Below are positions 1 through 7,718 of a stretch of 44,079 bases of DNA, one piece after another (the first letter of the stretch is position 1; every line of letters begins with the position of its first letter). Source of the stretch: Burkholderiales bacterium (lineage in GTDB: Bacteria; Pseudomonadota; Gammaproteobacteria; Burkholderiales; Casimicrobiaceae); the NCBI GenBank assembly GCA_020851255.1, contig JADZDA010000230.1:1-44079 (forward strand), in the 5' to 3' direction. A program made the position numbers and the translations under genes. The notes under the pieces were generated by a model. It was not told the DNA's origin. It saw only the letters and a list, made by a program, of their open reading frames with translations, and did no database searches.

Positions 1-498
1 CCCGCGTACCCGCCCTACGTCTGGTACCCGCCGGGTCATGTCGCGCGCGTCGGCATCGGGTTCGCGACCGGCGTGGTCGTCGGCGCCGCGCTCTGGGGTG
101 GCTGCAACTGGCGGGGCAACGACGTCACGATCAACATCAACCAATACAACCGGTACAACCGCACGAACATCACCCGGACCTCCTGGGAACACGACGCGGT
201 CCACCGCAAGGGCGTCGCCTATCGCGATCCGACTGTCGCGCAGAAGTACCGGCGCGAATCCGCGGTCGACGGCGCGCGACGGGATGTGTCCGGGAGTCCC
301 GCGACGCAGAAGCGCACCGAGTCAGACGCGCGGAACTCCGGGCGACCCGCGGCGCGCGAGGTCGACCGGCCCGATGCCGGAACGACGGAACGCAGCGGCC
401 CGCGCGGGCGAGCGGCGCCTGACGGAGACGGGCACGACCGACCCGGGCGCGGAGACGGGCACGACCGACCCGGGCGCGGAGGCGGCGAACGCCGATGA
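1..498 (+). CDS. DUF3300 family protein, C-terminal part
   Basis: The reading frame is open from the first base of the window, so the N-terminus lies outside it. The visible part begins with a Tyr/Pro-rich stretch (PAYPPYVWYPPG), then a glycine/valine segment, ALWGGCNW, and an Asn-rich stretch (ININQYNRYNRTNI) followed by a Trp-His region and a basic tail. This order matches the end of DUF3300 proteins, which are exported, low-complexity and of unknown role. The tail carries a 27-base tandem duplication. The frame ends at TGA 496-498, 65 bases before the sulfatase start, so the two could share a transcript. Family call is good; function unknown. Confidence 0.75.
   Translation, partial: PAYPPYVWYPPGHVARVGIGFATGVVVGAALWGGCNWRGNDVTININQYNRYNRTNITRTSWEHDAVHRKGVAYRDPTVAQKYRRESAVDGARRDVSGSPATQKRTESDARNSGRPAAREVDRPDAGTTERSGPRGRAAPDGDGHDRPGRGDGHDRPGRGGGERR
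424..477 (+). repeat. 27-bp tandem repeat, two copies
   Basis: Two exact copies of a 27-base unit lie head to tail (424-450 and 451-477). They sit in the C-terminal coding region of the DUF3300 protein. Because 27 is a multiple of three, the repeat duplicates nine residues (GDGHDRPGR) without shifting the frame. A copy-number change here would only lengthen or shorten the tail. Confidence 0.9.
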
Positions 499-563
499 CG
501 TGCGCGTCCTCCCGGCCGCGACGGTCGGGTGCCAACAAACCACGCAATTCGACGGAGGTTTCG

Positions 564-2342
564 ATGAATGCCAGCGACGACGATCTCGGTGGTGTGACGC
601 GCCGCCAATTCCTGGCGCAGCTCGGCGGTGGAGCCGTGGCCGGCGCACTGGGCGGCTTCGCCGTTCCCGCGGCCGCCGCCGCCCCGGCGAAGTCCGCGCG
701 TGCGTCCGGCTCGCGCGGCCCGCTCAACATCCTGTTCGTGTTCACCGACCAGGAGCGCTATTTCCGGCGCCAGCCCGCGAAACTGAGCCTGCCCGGACAC
801 GAGCGGATGCGGCGCGCCGGCGTCACGTTCCACAATCATTACTGCCCGGCGGTCATGTGCACGTCGTCGCGCGCGGTGATGCTGACCGGCCTGCAGACGG
901 CCGACAACCGGATGTTCGAGAACGCGGACGCGCCGTGGGTGAGCGCCCTGTCACCGAACGTCCCGACCATCGGACACATGCTGCGCAAGGCCGGCTACTA
1001 CACGGCCTACAAGGGCAAGTGGCACCTGAACAAGGACTTCGAAGGCGAGAATTCCGACGGACTGTTCCGCGCGGAGATGGAACCGTACGGGTTCTCCGAC
1101 TACACCTGGCCCGGCGACGTGCTCGCGCACGAGCTGGGCGGCTACCGGTTCGATCACCTGATCGCCGGCAGCGCGGTCACGTGGATGCGCAACAAGGGTC
1201 GGCCGCTCACCGACGCGGGCAAGCCCTGGGCGCTCACCGTGAGCCTCGTGAACCCGCACGACATCATGTACTTCAACTCCGACGCCCCGGGCGAGCGCGT
1301 CCAGGACACCGGCCGGCTGATGATGCACGCGGCGCGCGCGCCGGACCACCCGATGTACCGCGCGAGCTGGGATCTGCCGGTGCCGGCGAGCCTGAAACAG
1401 CCGTTCGACGAACCGGGCCGTCCCGGCGCGCACGGGGAATACGACAAGGCCTGGGGCTACACGCTGGGGCGCATCCCGCACGACGAGGCGCGCTGGCGCC
1501 GGTTCAACGATTTCTACGTCAACAGCATCCGCGCGGTCGATGCGGAGCTCGCGCGCCTGCTCGCCGAGCTCGACGCGCTCGGGCTCGCCGACCGCACGAT
1601 CGTCGTGTACACGGCCGACCACGGCGAGATGGGCGGCGCGCACGGGCTGCGCGGCAAGGGCGCGTTCGCCTACGAGGAGAGCCTGCACCTGCCGTTCATC
1701 GTCTCGCATCCCGACGTGCGTGGCGGCCAGGATTGCCGCGCGCTGTCGAGCCACGTCGACATCGCGCCGACACTGCTGTCGATGGCCGGCATGGACCGGG
1801 CGCGCATCGGCGAGGCCGCGGGACGCGATCTCCCGGGACGGGATCTGATGCCGGCGCTCGGCGACGCGCGCGGCGCGGGCGTGCACGCGGTGCGCGACTC
1901 GGTCCTGTTCACCTACAGCGGGCTCGCGCAGAACGACAGCGCGCTGATGAAGCTGATGGCGGAGGCGCAAGTGGCCGGGCGCGACGTGAAGGACGTCGTC
2001 AAGGAGACCGGCTTCCGTCCGGACCTGCGCAAGCGCGGCAGCCTGCGCACGGTGTTCGACGGCCGGCACAAGTTCACGCGCTACTTCTCGCCGATGCAGC
2101 GCAACCGGCCGACCTCGCTCGCCACGCTCTACGAACTCAACGACCCCGAGCTCTTCGACCTGCAGTCCGATCCGGCGGAGATGAAGAACCTCGCGGCGTC
2201 GAAGGGCGCCAACGAGTCGCTGGTCCTCGCGATGAACGACAAGCTGAACGCGGCGGTCGACCGGGAGATCGGCAAGGACGACGGCCGCGAGATGCCGGAC
2301 GTCCAGGGCATCGCCTGGGCGGTCACCCGCGTCGATCTGTGA
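564..2342 (+). CDS. Tat-exported sulfatase (alkaline phosphatase superfamily)
   Basis: A 592-residue sulfatase that should hydrolyse a sulfate (or phosphonate) ester in the periplasm. A twin-arginine signal (TRRQFL, R13-R14) precedes an Ala-rich hydrophobic segment. Then come the metal-site motif FTDQE (about 60-64), the active-site motif CTSSR with the putative formylglycine precursor C99, and YTADHGEMGG (D352-H353) followed by a conserved Lys and Glu-Glu. The usual type I motif is C-x-P/A-x-R; here the third position is Ser, a mild departure. The metal motif reads D-Q rather than D-D, as in choline-sulfatase or phosphonate monoester hydrolase relatives. The start was chosen for the GGAGG at 554-558; an upstream in-frame ATG at 495 has no such site. 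Substrate unknown. No maturase gene (formylglycine-generating enzyme) is in the window. Confidence 0.88.
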   Translation: MNASDDDLGGVTRRQFLAQLGGGAVAGALGGFAVPAAAAAPAKSARASGSRGPLNILFVFTDQERYFRRQPAKLSLPGHERMRRAGVTFHNHYCPAVMCTSSRAVMLTGLQTADNRMFENADAPWVSALSPNVPTIGHMLRKAGYYTAYKGKWHLNKDFEGENSDGLFRAEMEPYGFSDYTWPGDVLAHELGGYRFDHLIAGSAVTWMRNKGRPLTDAGKPWALTVSLVNPHDIMYFNSDAPGERVQDTGRLMMHAARAPDHPMYRASWDLPVPASLKQPFDEPGRPGAHGEYDKAWGYTLGRIPHDEARWRRFNDFYVNSIRAVDAELARLLAELDALGLADRTIVVYTADHGEMGGAHGLRGKGAFAYEESLHLPFIVSHPDVRGGQDCRALSSHVDIAPTLLSMAGMDRARIGEAAGRDLPGRDLMPALGDARGAGVHAVRDSVLFTYSGLAQNDSALMKLMAEAQVAGRDVKDVVKETGFRPDLRKRGSLRTVFDGRHKFTRYFSPMQRNRPTSLATLYELNDPELFDLQSDPAEMKNLAASKGANESLVLAMNDKLNAAVDREIGKDDGREMPDVQGIAWAVTRVDL

Positions 2343-2412
2343 CGCCGGGCGCCGGACGCGCGAGGCATCGACCGGCTGCGCGCACGACCGCCCGACCTCG
2401 AAAGGTGCATGC

Positions 2413-3237
2413 ATGAAACGAATCGTCCTGACCGCGTCCATGCTGGTGGGCGTCCACATGGCGGCGTTCCCGGTGTCGGCCGCCGCGCAGTCCGCCGATC
2501 CGTGGCGCTGGAGCGGCGCGGTCTACGCGTACCTGCCGACGATCAGCGGGAAGTCCACATTCACCGGCGGGGGCGTCAGCGGCGCCGGGGGCGGCGTCGG
2601 CATAGACGCGGGCACGATCCTCGAACACCTCAAGTTCACGTTCATGGGTTCGCTCGAGGCGCACAACGGGCGCTGGGGCGTTTTCGCGGACGTCGTCTAC
2701 ATGGACGTCGGGGCCTCGAAGTCCGGCACGCGCGACCTGAGCGTCGGTGGTGTGGAGCTGCCGGCGGACGTCTCCGCCAACGCGAACTACGATCTCAAAG
2801 GCGGCATGGGCACGGCGGGAGTGGCTTGGCGCGCAGTGTCCGGACCTTCGGGGACCCTGGACCTGCTGGCCGGCGCGCGCCACCTCGCAGTCAAGCAGAC
2901 GTTGACCTGGGAGTTCACCGGCAGCGTCGGACCGATTCCGGTCGCCGAGCGCTCCGGACGGCGCGAGATTGCACCGAAGAACTGGGATGTGATCGTCGGC
3001 GCCAAGGGGCGCTTCGTTCCCATCGCTGGCGGCGGCTGGTTCGTGCCGCTGCTCGTCGACGTCGGCGCCGGTGATTCCGAGCTGACCTGGCAGGCCGTCG
3101 GCGGCTTGGGCTACACGTTCCCCTGGGGCGACGTCGTCGGCGCCTGGCGCCACCTCGACTACCGGTTCAAGTCCGGCAAGTCGATCGAGTCGCTCGAATT
3201 CAGCGGGCCGACGATCGCGGCGGTGTTCCGCTGGTGA
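2413..3237 (+). CDS. Predicted outer-membrane beta-barrel protein
   Basis: The 274-residue product starts with a clear Sec signal peptide (MKRIVLTASMLVGVHMAAF, Ala-rich cleavage near residue 26). The rest alternates polar and hydrophobic residues in the pattern of beta strands and is rich in Gly, with repeated aromatic girdle residues. It ends in AVFRW: a terminal aromatic residue is the usual signal for barrel assembly. It resembles the many uncharacterised 250-280-residue barrel proteins of proteobacteria. It follows the sulfatase on the same strand after 70 bases and could be co-transcribed, perhaps as the entry route for the sulfated substrate; that link is inference only. Confidence 0.7.
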   Translation: MKRIVLTASMLVGVHMAAFPVSAAAQSADPWRWSGAVYAYLPTISGKSTFTGGGVSGAGGGVGIDAGTILEHLKFTFMGSLEAHNGRWGVFADVVYMDVGASKSGTRDLSVGGVELPADVSANANYDLKGGMGTAGVAWRAVSGPSGTLDLLAGARHLAVKQTLTWEFTGSVGPIPVAERSGRREIAPKNWDVIVGAKGRFVPIAGGGWFVPLLVDVGAGDSELTWQAVGGLGYTFPWGDVVGAWRHLDYRFKSGKSIESLEFSGPTIAAVFRW

Positions 3238-3256
3238 TCGCGGGATCGCAGTTCGA

Positions 3257-3285
3257 CGTCCGGCCGGGCGCCGGTCGGCCGGACG
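3257..3285. terminator. Hairpin between convergent genes
   Basis: A perfect 10-bp inverted repeat (CGTCCGGCCG / CGGCCGGACG) with a 9-base loop sits between the stop codons of the barrel gene (3237) and the PanB-like gene (3294). No T-tract follows on either strand. Position between two converging genes suggests a two-way terminator. Confidence 0.6.
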
Positions 3286-3293
3286 CGCGCGCG

Positions 3294-4157
3294 TCAGGAG
3301 AGCTTCTTCCCCAGCCGCGACTCGAACCGGGCGACTTCCTCCGCCTGCATCGAGTAACTGTGCTCGGCGTCGGGGAACACGCCGCCGCGCACCTCGGCCG
3401 CGTAGGTCTTCAGCGCCTCGACCGCGATCTGCGAGAGGTTCGCGTAGCGCTTGGTGAACTTGGGTTTGAACTGGTCGAAGACGCCCAGCAGGTCGAAGGC
3501 GAGCAGGAGCTGCGCGGTGCCGTACGACCCGGCGCCGATGCTGAAGGTGAAGATGTCGACCGCCTCGTGCACGGCGCGTCCGACCGGCGCGGGCACCGCC
3601 TCGATCTCGAGTCCGATCGCACCGGCCTCCTGGATCGCCAGCGCGTCGTCGACGATGCGCATCGCGTCGTCGGCGGTCTTGCCCTGCAGCCGGAAACCGC
3701 CGTAGCGGTGGACGAAGTGCGGGCACATGCCGACGTGGCTCATGATCGGCACGCCGGCATCCGCGATCGCGCGGATGATCGGCATCTTCTCGCGGCCGCC
3801 CTGCATCTTGACCGCATCGACCTGGCCTTCCTTCATGAAGCGCAGCGCGTTGTGGACCGCGACGTCCTCGTTCGCGTAGCTGCCGTAGGGCATCGCGACC
3901 AGCGAGAACGTGTTGGGCGCGCCGCGCCGCACCGCGCGGCAGTGCTCGAGCATCAGGTCGACGGTCGCCGGCAGCGTGTTCGGGTGGCCGTAGCTCACCA
4001 TCGCGAGGCTGTCGCCGACCGCGACGATGTCCAGTCCCGCGCGTTCCGCCCAGATCGCGGACGGGTAATCGGGGATCGACGCCATCACCAGCCGCTTGCC
4101 GGTGCGCTTCGCGTCGAGCAGGTCGGGGATCGTGAGTTTCTTCTTCTCGTCGGCCAT
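3294..4157 (-). CDS. PanB-like protein with altered metal site
   Basis: A 287-residue relative of ketopantoate hydroxymethyltransferase (PanB), a TIM-barrel aldolase of the PEP mutase superfamily. Recognisable PanB blocks are GDSLAMVSYGHPNTLPATVD (48-67), AVRRGAPNTF (75-84), GGFRLQGKTADDA (from 153), IEAVPA (185-190) and LLGVFDQFKPKFTKRY. Aligned by eye with the E. coli enzyme, D49, K117, H141 and E186 match Asp45, Lys112, His136 and Glu181. The magnesium ligands Asp84 and Glu114, however, become A88 and Q119. Ordinary hydroxymethyl transfer is therefore doubtful. It is the last gene of a sugar operon, with no panC beside it, so a lyase or carboligase role in that pathway is more likely. Start chosen at the ATG with AGGAGGA upstream; the open frame continues upstream without family similarity. 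Confidence 0.75.
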   Translation of the reverse strand: MADEKKKLTIPDLLDAKRTGKRLVMASIPDYPSAIWAERAGLDIVAVGDSLAMVSYGHPNTLPATVDLMLEHCRAVRRGAPNTFSLVAMPYGSYANEDVAVHNALRFMKEGQVDAVKMQGGREKMPIIRAIADAGVPIMSHVGMCPHFVHRYGGFRLQGKTADDAMRIVDDALAIQEAGAIGLEIEAVPAPVGRAVHEAVDIFTFSIGAGSYGTAQLLLAFDLLGVFDQFKPKFTKRYANLSQIAVEALKTYAAEVRGGVFPDAEHSYSMQAEEVARFESRLGKKLS

Positions 4158-4182
4158 GGCTTCCTCCTCGTGGCCGGCGATG

Positions 4183-5067
4183 TTACCGCAGCCGGCGCAG
4201 GTACACGCGTTCGGCGTTGCCGCCCAGCACCGCGTCGCGCTCCGGGGTCGACAGCCCCGCGAGCGCGTCGGCGGTGATCGCGCGCCAGCGGTCGTAGCCA
4301 CCGGCCAGGTTCACCACCGGCCAGTCGCTGCCCCAGAGAAGTCGCCGGGGGCCGAAGAGCTCGAGCAGCGTGTCGACGACCGGTCCGATCACGTCGATGC
4401 CGGCGCCTTCCGGCGCTTCGGTGAGCAACCCCGAGAGCTTGCAGACGACGCGCGGATGCGCCGCGACCGCGGCGAGGTCGCGCCGCCAGCCGTCGAGACC
4501 GCGATCGCGGATGCGCGGCTTCGCGCCATGGTCGACGACGACGGCGAGGTCGGGATGGCGGTCGAGCACGCGCGCGAGCCGGGTCAGGTGGCGCGGCAGC
4601 ACCAGCGCATCGAACACGAGACCGTGCCGGATCATCGCGAGGAACGCCGCGTCGAGCGCGGGGCGGACGAGCCAGTCGTCGTCGGCGATGTCCTGCACCA
4701 TCGGGCGCAGGCCGACGAGCTTCGGGTCGGCGGCGAGCGCGGCGATGGCCCCGGAGACGTCGGGCGCCTCGAAATCGGTCCAGCCGACGACGCCCGCGAC
4801 GAAGGGTGTCGACCGCGCGAGGTCGAGGAGCCAGCGGGTCTCGGCGGATGTCGGCGCCGCCTGGACGAGGATCGTATGACCTATGCCGTGACGCGCGAGC
4901 AGCGGCGCGAGATCGGCGGGACCGTAGTCGCGGTGGATCGGACCGAGCGCCGGCGTGAGCCAGCCGTAGTCGCCGCGGGAAATCTGCCAGAAGTGCTGAT
5001 GTGCGTCGACCCCCCCGTAGCGGCCTGCGGCCGCCGCCCCCCAGGGGGCAACGCGCGCGTCGATCAT
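4183..5067 (-). CDS. Amidohydrolase, sugar-lactonase type
   Basis: A 294-residue member of the amidohydrolase_2 group that contains L-fucono-1,5-lactonase and related sugar lactonases. Metal-binding motif DAHQHFW (H23, H25) is near the N-terminus, VVDHGAKP holds the next His, and LLWGSDWPV holds the C-terminal Asp. Its ATG overlaps the stop of the aldo/keto reductase gene by four bases (ATGA, 5064-5067), which implies translational coupling. A sugar dehydrogenase followed directly by a lactonase is the first half of a non-phosphorylative oxidative sugar pathway: the dehydrogenase makes the lactone and this enzyme opens it. The exact sugar cannot be read from sequence; L-fucose or a similar 6-deoxy or aldohexose is a guess. 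Confidence 0.82.
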   Translation of the reverse strand: MIDARVAPWGAAAAGRYGGVDAHQHFWQISRGDYGWLTPALGPIHRDYGPADLAPLLARHGIGHTILVQAAPTSAETRWLLDLARSTPFVAGVVGWTDFEAPDVSGAIAALAADPKLVGLRPMVQDIADDDWLVRPALDAAFLAMIRHGLVFDALVLPRHLTRLARVLDRHPDLAVVVDHGAKPRIRDRGLDGWRRDLAAVAAHPRVVCKLSGLLTEAPEGAGIDVIGPVVDTLLELFGPRRLLWGSDWPVVNLAGGYDRWRAITADALAGLSTPERDAVLGGNAERVYLRRLR

Positions 5068-6089
5068 CGCGGCGTCGGCGCGTCGTCGCGCAGCAGCCGG
5101 CGCGCCTTGAGGTCGCGCCAGAGTGCGGGCGGCACGCGCCGCGCGCAGGCCTCGGCGTTGCGCCGCACTTCGTCGGGGGCGACGGCGCCCAGCACGACGC
5201 TGGAGACCGCCGGGTGCCCGAGCACGAACGCGATCGCGGCGTGCGCCAGCGCGACACCGTGCGCCGCGCAGACGCGCTCGAACACGCCGACGCGCTCCAG
5301 GATCTCCGGCGGCGCCTCGCGGTAGTTGTAGCGCGCGCCTGGTTTCGCGCCGGTGGCCAGGATGCCTGAGTTGAACACGCCGCCGACCATGACTCCGATG
5401 CCGCGTGCGTGCGCGAGCGGCAGGAAGCGATCGAGCGCCGGCTGTTCGAGCAGCGAGTAGCGGCCGGCGAGCAGCACGCAGTCGAGGTCGGCTTCGCGGG
5501 CGTAGAGCTCGCAGACGTCGGCGTCGTTGACGCCGATGCCGACCGCACGGATCACCTTCTGCGCGCGCAGGTCGGTGAGCGCGCGCATCGCGCCGGTCAG
5601 CGCCTCGCGTTGGCGGGCGGGGGCCTCGCCACCGTGCGTCCACGGATCGACGTCGTGGACGAGGACGACGTCGACCGACGCGACGCCCAGCCGCAGCATC
5701 GACTGTTCGAGCGAGCGCATCGCGCCATCGTACGAGTAGTCGTAGCGGCCCTCGTGCGGCAGGCCGCCGGCGTAACCTTCGGTCCGCGTGACGCCGCGGG
5801 GCGCGGCGGCGTAGACGCGTCCGACCTTGGTCGACAGCACGATCGAATCGCGCGGACGCCGGCGCAGCGCGGTGCCGATCCGGTGTTCCGAGAGGCCGCG
5901 CCCGTAGAGCGGCGAGGTGTCGACGAGCGTCACGCCGGCGTCGAGCGCCGCCTCGACCGTCGCGATCGCGGTCGCGTCGTCGATCGGCGCGTAGAGATCG
6001 CCCAGCGGCGCGCCGCCGAAACCCAGCGCCGAGACTTCGATGCCGGTACGGCCCAGCGTGCGTCGCGCGAACCGGACCGCGTCGCTCAC
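5064..6089 (-). CDS. Aldo/keto reductase, aldose dehydrogenase type
   Basis: The 341-residue protein has the aldo/keto reductase catalytic tetrad D57, Y62 (DTSPLYG), K88 (STKVGR) and H145 (LVHDVD). The layout matches the D-threo-aldose 1-dehydrogenase (L-fucose dehydrogenase) branch: LGRTGIEVSALGFGGAPLG at the N-terminus and a C-terminal segment for NAD(P) binding (SSVVLGAVAPDEVRRN). It should oxidise an aldose at C1 to the lactone. The start is GTG at 6089, ten bases after the GntR stop; its own stop overlaps the lactonase start. Gene pairing with the lactonase supports an oxidative rather than reductive role. Confidence 0.85.
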   Translation of the reverse strand: MSDAVRFARRTLGRTGIEVSALGFGGAPLGDLYAPIDDATAIATVEAALDAGVTLVDTSPLYGRGLSEHRIGTALRRRPRDSIVLSTKVGRVYAAAPRGVTRTEGYAGGLPHEGRYDYSYDGAMRSLEQSMLRLGVASVDVVLVHDVDPWTHGGEAPARQREALTGAMRALTDLRAQKVIRAVGIGVNDADVCELYAREADLDCVLLAGRYSLLEQPALDRFLPLAHARGIGVMVGGVFNSGILATGAKPGARYNYREAPPEILERVGVFERVCAAHGVALAHAAIAFVLGHPAVSSVVLGAVAPDEVRRNAEACARRVPPALWRDLKARRLLRDDAPTPR

Positions 6090-6099
6090 GGGCGGCGGG

Positions 6100-6780
6100 T
6101 CAGAGGTCGAGCGCCCGCCGGCGGGCGTTCTCGATGTGCCGGGAGAGCGCGGCCTGCGCCTGCACCGGGTCGCGCGTCTCCAGCGCGGCGATCACCTCGA
6201 GGTGGTCGCGCATCGCCGGTTCGAGGAATCCGTCGTCGAGACGGGTCTGCTCGCGCCGGATCAGCCGGATCTTGATCGAGTTGACCCGGTAGACGTTGCT
6301 GATGATCGGGTTGCCCAGCGCGTCGACGATCCGGTCGTGGAAGCCCCAGTCGACCGCCTGCGCCTCGTCGAGCAGCTTCTGCGTCACCCGATCGCGGCCC
6401 ATGCGCCTGAGCACGCTCTCGTGGGCGTGCCGCCAGCGCGCGAGCTCGTCGTCGCCGATCGCCGTCGTGTAGAGCGCGATCGCCTCGCGCTCGAGGAAGA
6501 GCCGGATCTGGAACGCGTGCCGGACGAGCGAGAGGTCGACCTGCGCGATCTGCAGGCCGCGCTGGGGCACGGTGCGGATCAGTCCCTCGGCCTCCAGCCG
6601 GGGGATCAGCTCGCGGATCGCACCCAGCGGCATGCCGGTCAGCGCGACCAGCTCGCGCTGCGACAGGAACTGGCCCGGCTTGAGCTCGCGCGCGAGCAGC
6701 CGCGTCGTGAAGGCCTCGTAGGCCTGGTCGCGGAGTTTGGGCCGCTCGCGGATCTCGGCGGGGTTCGGATCGTCGTCCAT
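6100..6780 (-). CDS. GntR/FCD transcriptional regulator
   Basis: A 226-residue regulator. A winged-helix GntR domain occupies about residues 14-80 (LRDQAYEAFTTRLLARELKPGQ, then RELVALTGMPLGAIRELIPRLEAEGLI) and an all-helical FCD effector domain follows, with Glu/His residues typical of a metal- and ligand-binding pocket (FHDRIV, RDHLEVIAALE). The gene lies inside the operon it probably controls, 22 bases after the aldolase and 10 bases before the reductase. The palindromes at 12328-12365 upstream of the first permease are the best candidate operators; one of them fits the FadR-type consensus TnGTnnnACnA. The ligand is probably a pathway sugar acid. Confidence 0.85.
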   Translation of the reverse strand: MDDDPNPAEIRERPKLRDQAYEAFTTRLLARELKPGQFLSQRELVALTGMPLGAIRELIPRLEAEGLIRTVPQRGLQIAQVDLSLVRHAFQIRLFLEREAIALYTTAIGDDELARWRHAHESVLRRMGRDRVTQKLLDEAQAVDWGFHDRIVDALGNPIISNVYRVNSIKIRLIRREQTRLDDGFLEPAMRDHLEVIAALETRDPVQAQAALSRHIENARRRALDL

Positions 6781-6802
6781 GCGGGGGCTCGCGCCGCGCC
6801 GG

Positions 6803-7714
6803 TCAGTCGCCCGATACGGCGACGCGCTCGGCGCGCAGGAGGGTCGCACAGCCGCGACCGATCGCCTCGGCGTCGCGTTCGCCGATCGGCACGAGCGGCG
6901 GAGCCACGGCGAGCCACGACGGATCGCGCTGCAGCCAGGCCTGCGCCGCCTTGACCGCCGGCGTGACCGGATGTCGGAGCAGCAGGTCGACGACTTGGCG
7001 CACACGCGGATCGTCGCGGCCTTCGTTCGCGAGCGGCAGCAGGACGTCCGGCATGAAGTTGGCGCAGCCGCTGATCGCACCCTCCGCGCCCAGCTTCACC
7101 GCCTGCGCGAGATGCCGCTCGTCGCCGATCAGGATCGTCAGTTTCGACGCGAGGCCGAGGAGCTTCGCGCTGTACGACCAGTCGCCCGACGAGTCCTTGA
7201 CACCACGGACGAGCGGCCCGTGGGTGGCTGCGAGGTCGGCGACCAGTTCGATCGGCAGCGGGACGCTGGTCACCGACGGGATGTGATAGAGCAGGAACTC
7301 GACGTTCTCGCCGTCGAACGCGCCGATCGCCTCATGGAACCAGCGGCCCAGTCCTTCGGCCGACACGCCCTTGAAGTAGAACGGCGGCGCGAGCAGGAAG
7401 CGCCGCACGCCGTGCGCACGCGCGGCGCGCACCTGCTCGATCGCGTCGCCGGCCGACGGTGCCATGACGCCGGCGACGATGTCGCGTGCGGGATCGAGCC
7501 CGGCGCCCGGCAGGGCGCCCAGCACCGCCGCCCGCGTGGCGGCCGACAGCGACGGGCCTTCGCCGGTGGTGCCGAAGACCGTCACGCTGGTGCAGCCGGC
7601 GGCGATCCGCGAGCGGGCGTGGGCCGCCAGCTTCGCGACATCGCAGCGACCGTCCGTACCGAACGGCGTCGTCAGCGCGCAGGACAGCCCGAAGCGCGGG
7701 GTGGGGACGATCAT
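6803..7714 (-). CDS. DapA-family aldolase/lyase
   Basis: A 303-residue member of the dihydrodipicolinate synthase / N-acetylneuraminate lyase superfamily. It has GTTGEG (48-53), the catalytic Tyr in LLYHIP (Y143) and the Schiff-base Lys in GVKDSSGD (K173). In sugar operons such enzymes cleave or dehydrate 2-keto-3-deoxy sugar acids, giving pyruvate plus an aldehyde. That role fits better than lysine biosynthesis, because the neighbours are sugar dehydrogenase, lactonase and ABC transporter genes. It starts four bases after the FAD oxidoreductase stop, so the two are tightly coupled. Substrate is inferred. Confidence 0.85.
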   Translation of the reverse strand: MIVPTPRFGLSCALTTPFGTDGRCDVAKLAAHARSRIAAGCTSVTVFGTTGEGPSLSAATRAAVLGALPGAGLDPARDIVAGVMAPSAGDAIEQVRAARAHGVRRFLLAPPFYFKGVSAEGLGRWFHEAIGAFDGENVEFLLYHIPSVTSVPLPIELVADLAATHGPLVRGVKDSSGDWSYSAKLLGLASKLTILIGDERHLAQAVKLGAEGAISGCANFMPDVLLPLANEGRDDPRVRQVVDLLLRHPVTPAVKAAQAWLQRDPSWLAVAPPLVPIGERDAEAIGRGCATLLRAERVAVSGD

Positions 7715-7718
7715 CGGT

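Noticed and set aside
424-477. CRISPR-like repeats
   Set aside because: Only two copies, no spacers, and the repeat lies in frame within a coding region.
38-2416. 792-codon plus-strand frame over the sulfatase
   Set aside because: It overlaps the DUF3300 and sulfatase genes in another frame and encodes an Arg-rich, motif-free sequence.
3294-4157. Housekeeping panB for pantothenate synthesis
   Set aside because: Two metal ligands are missing, panC is absent, and the gene ends a sugar operon.
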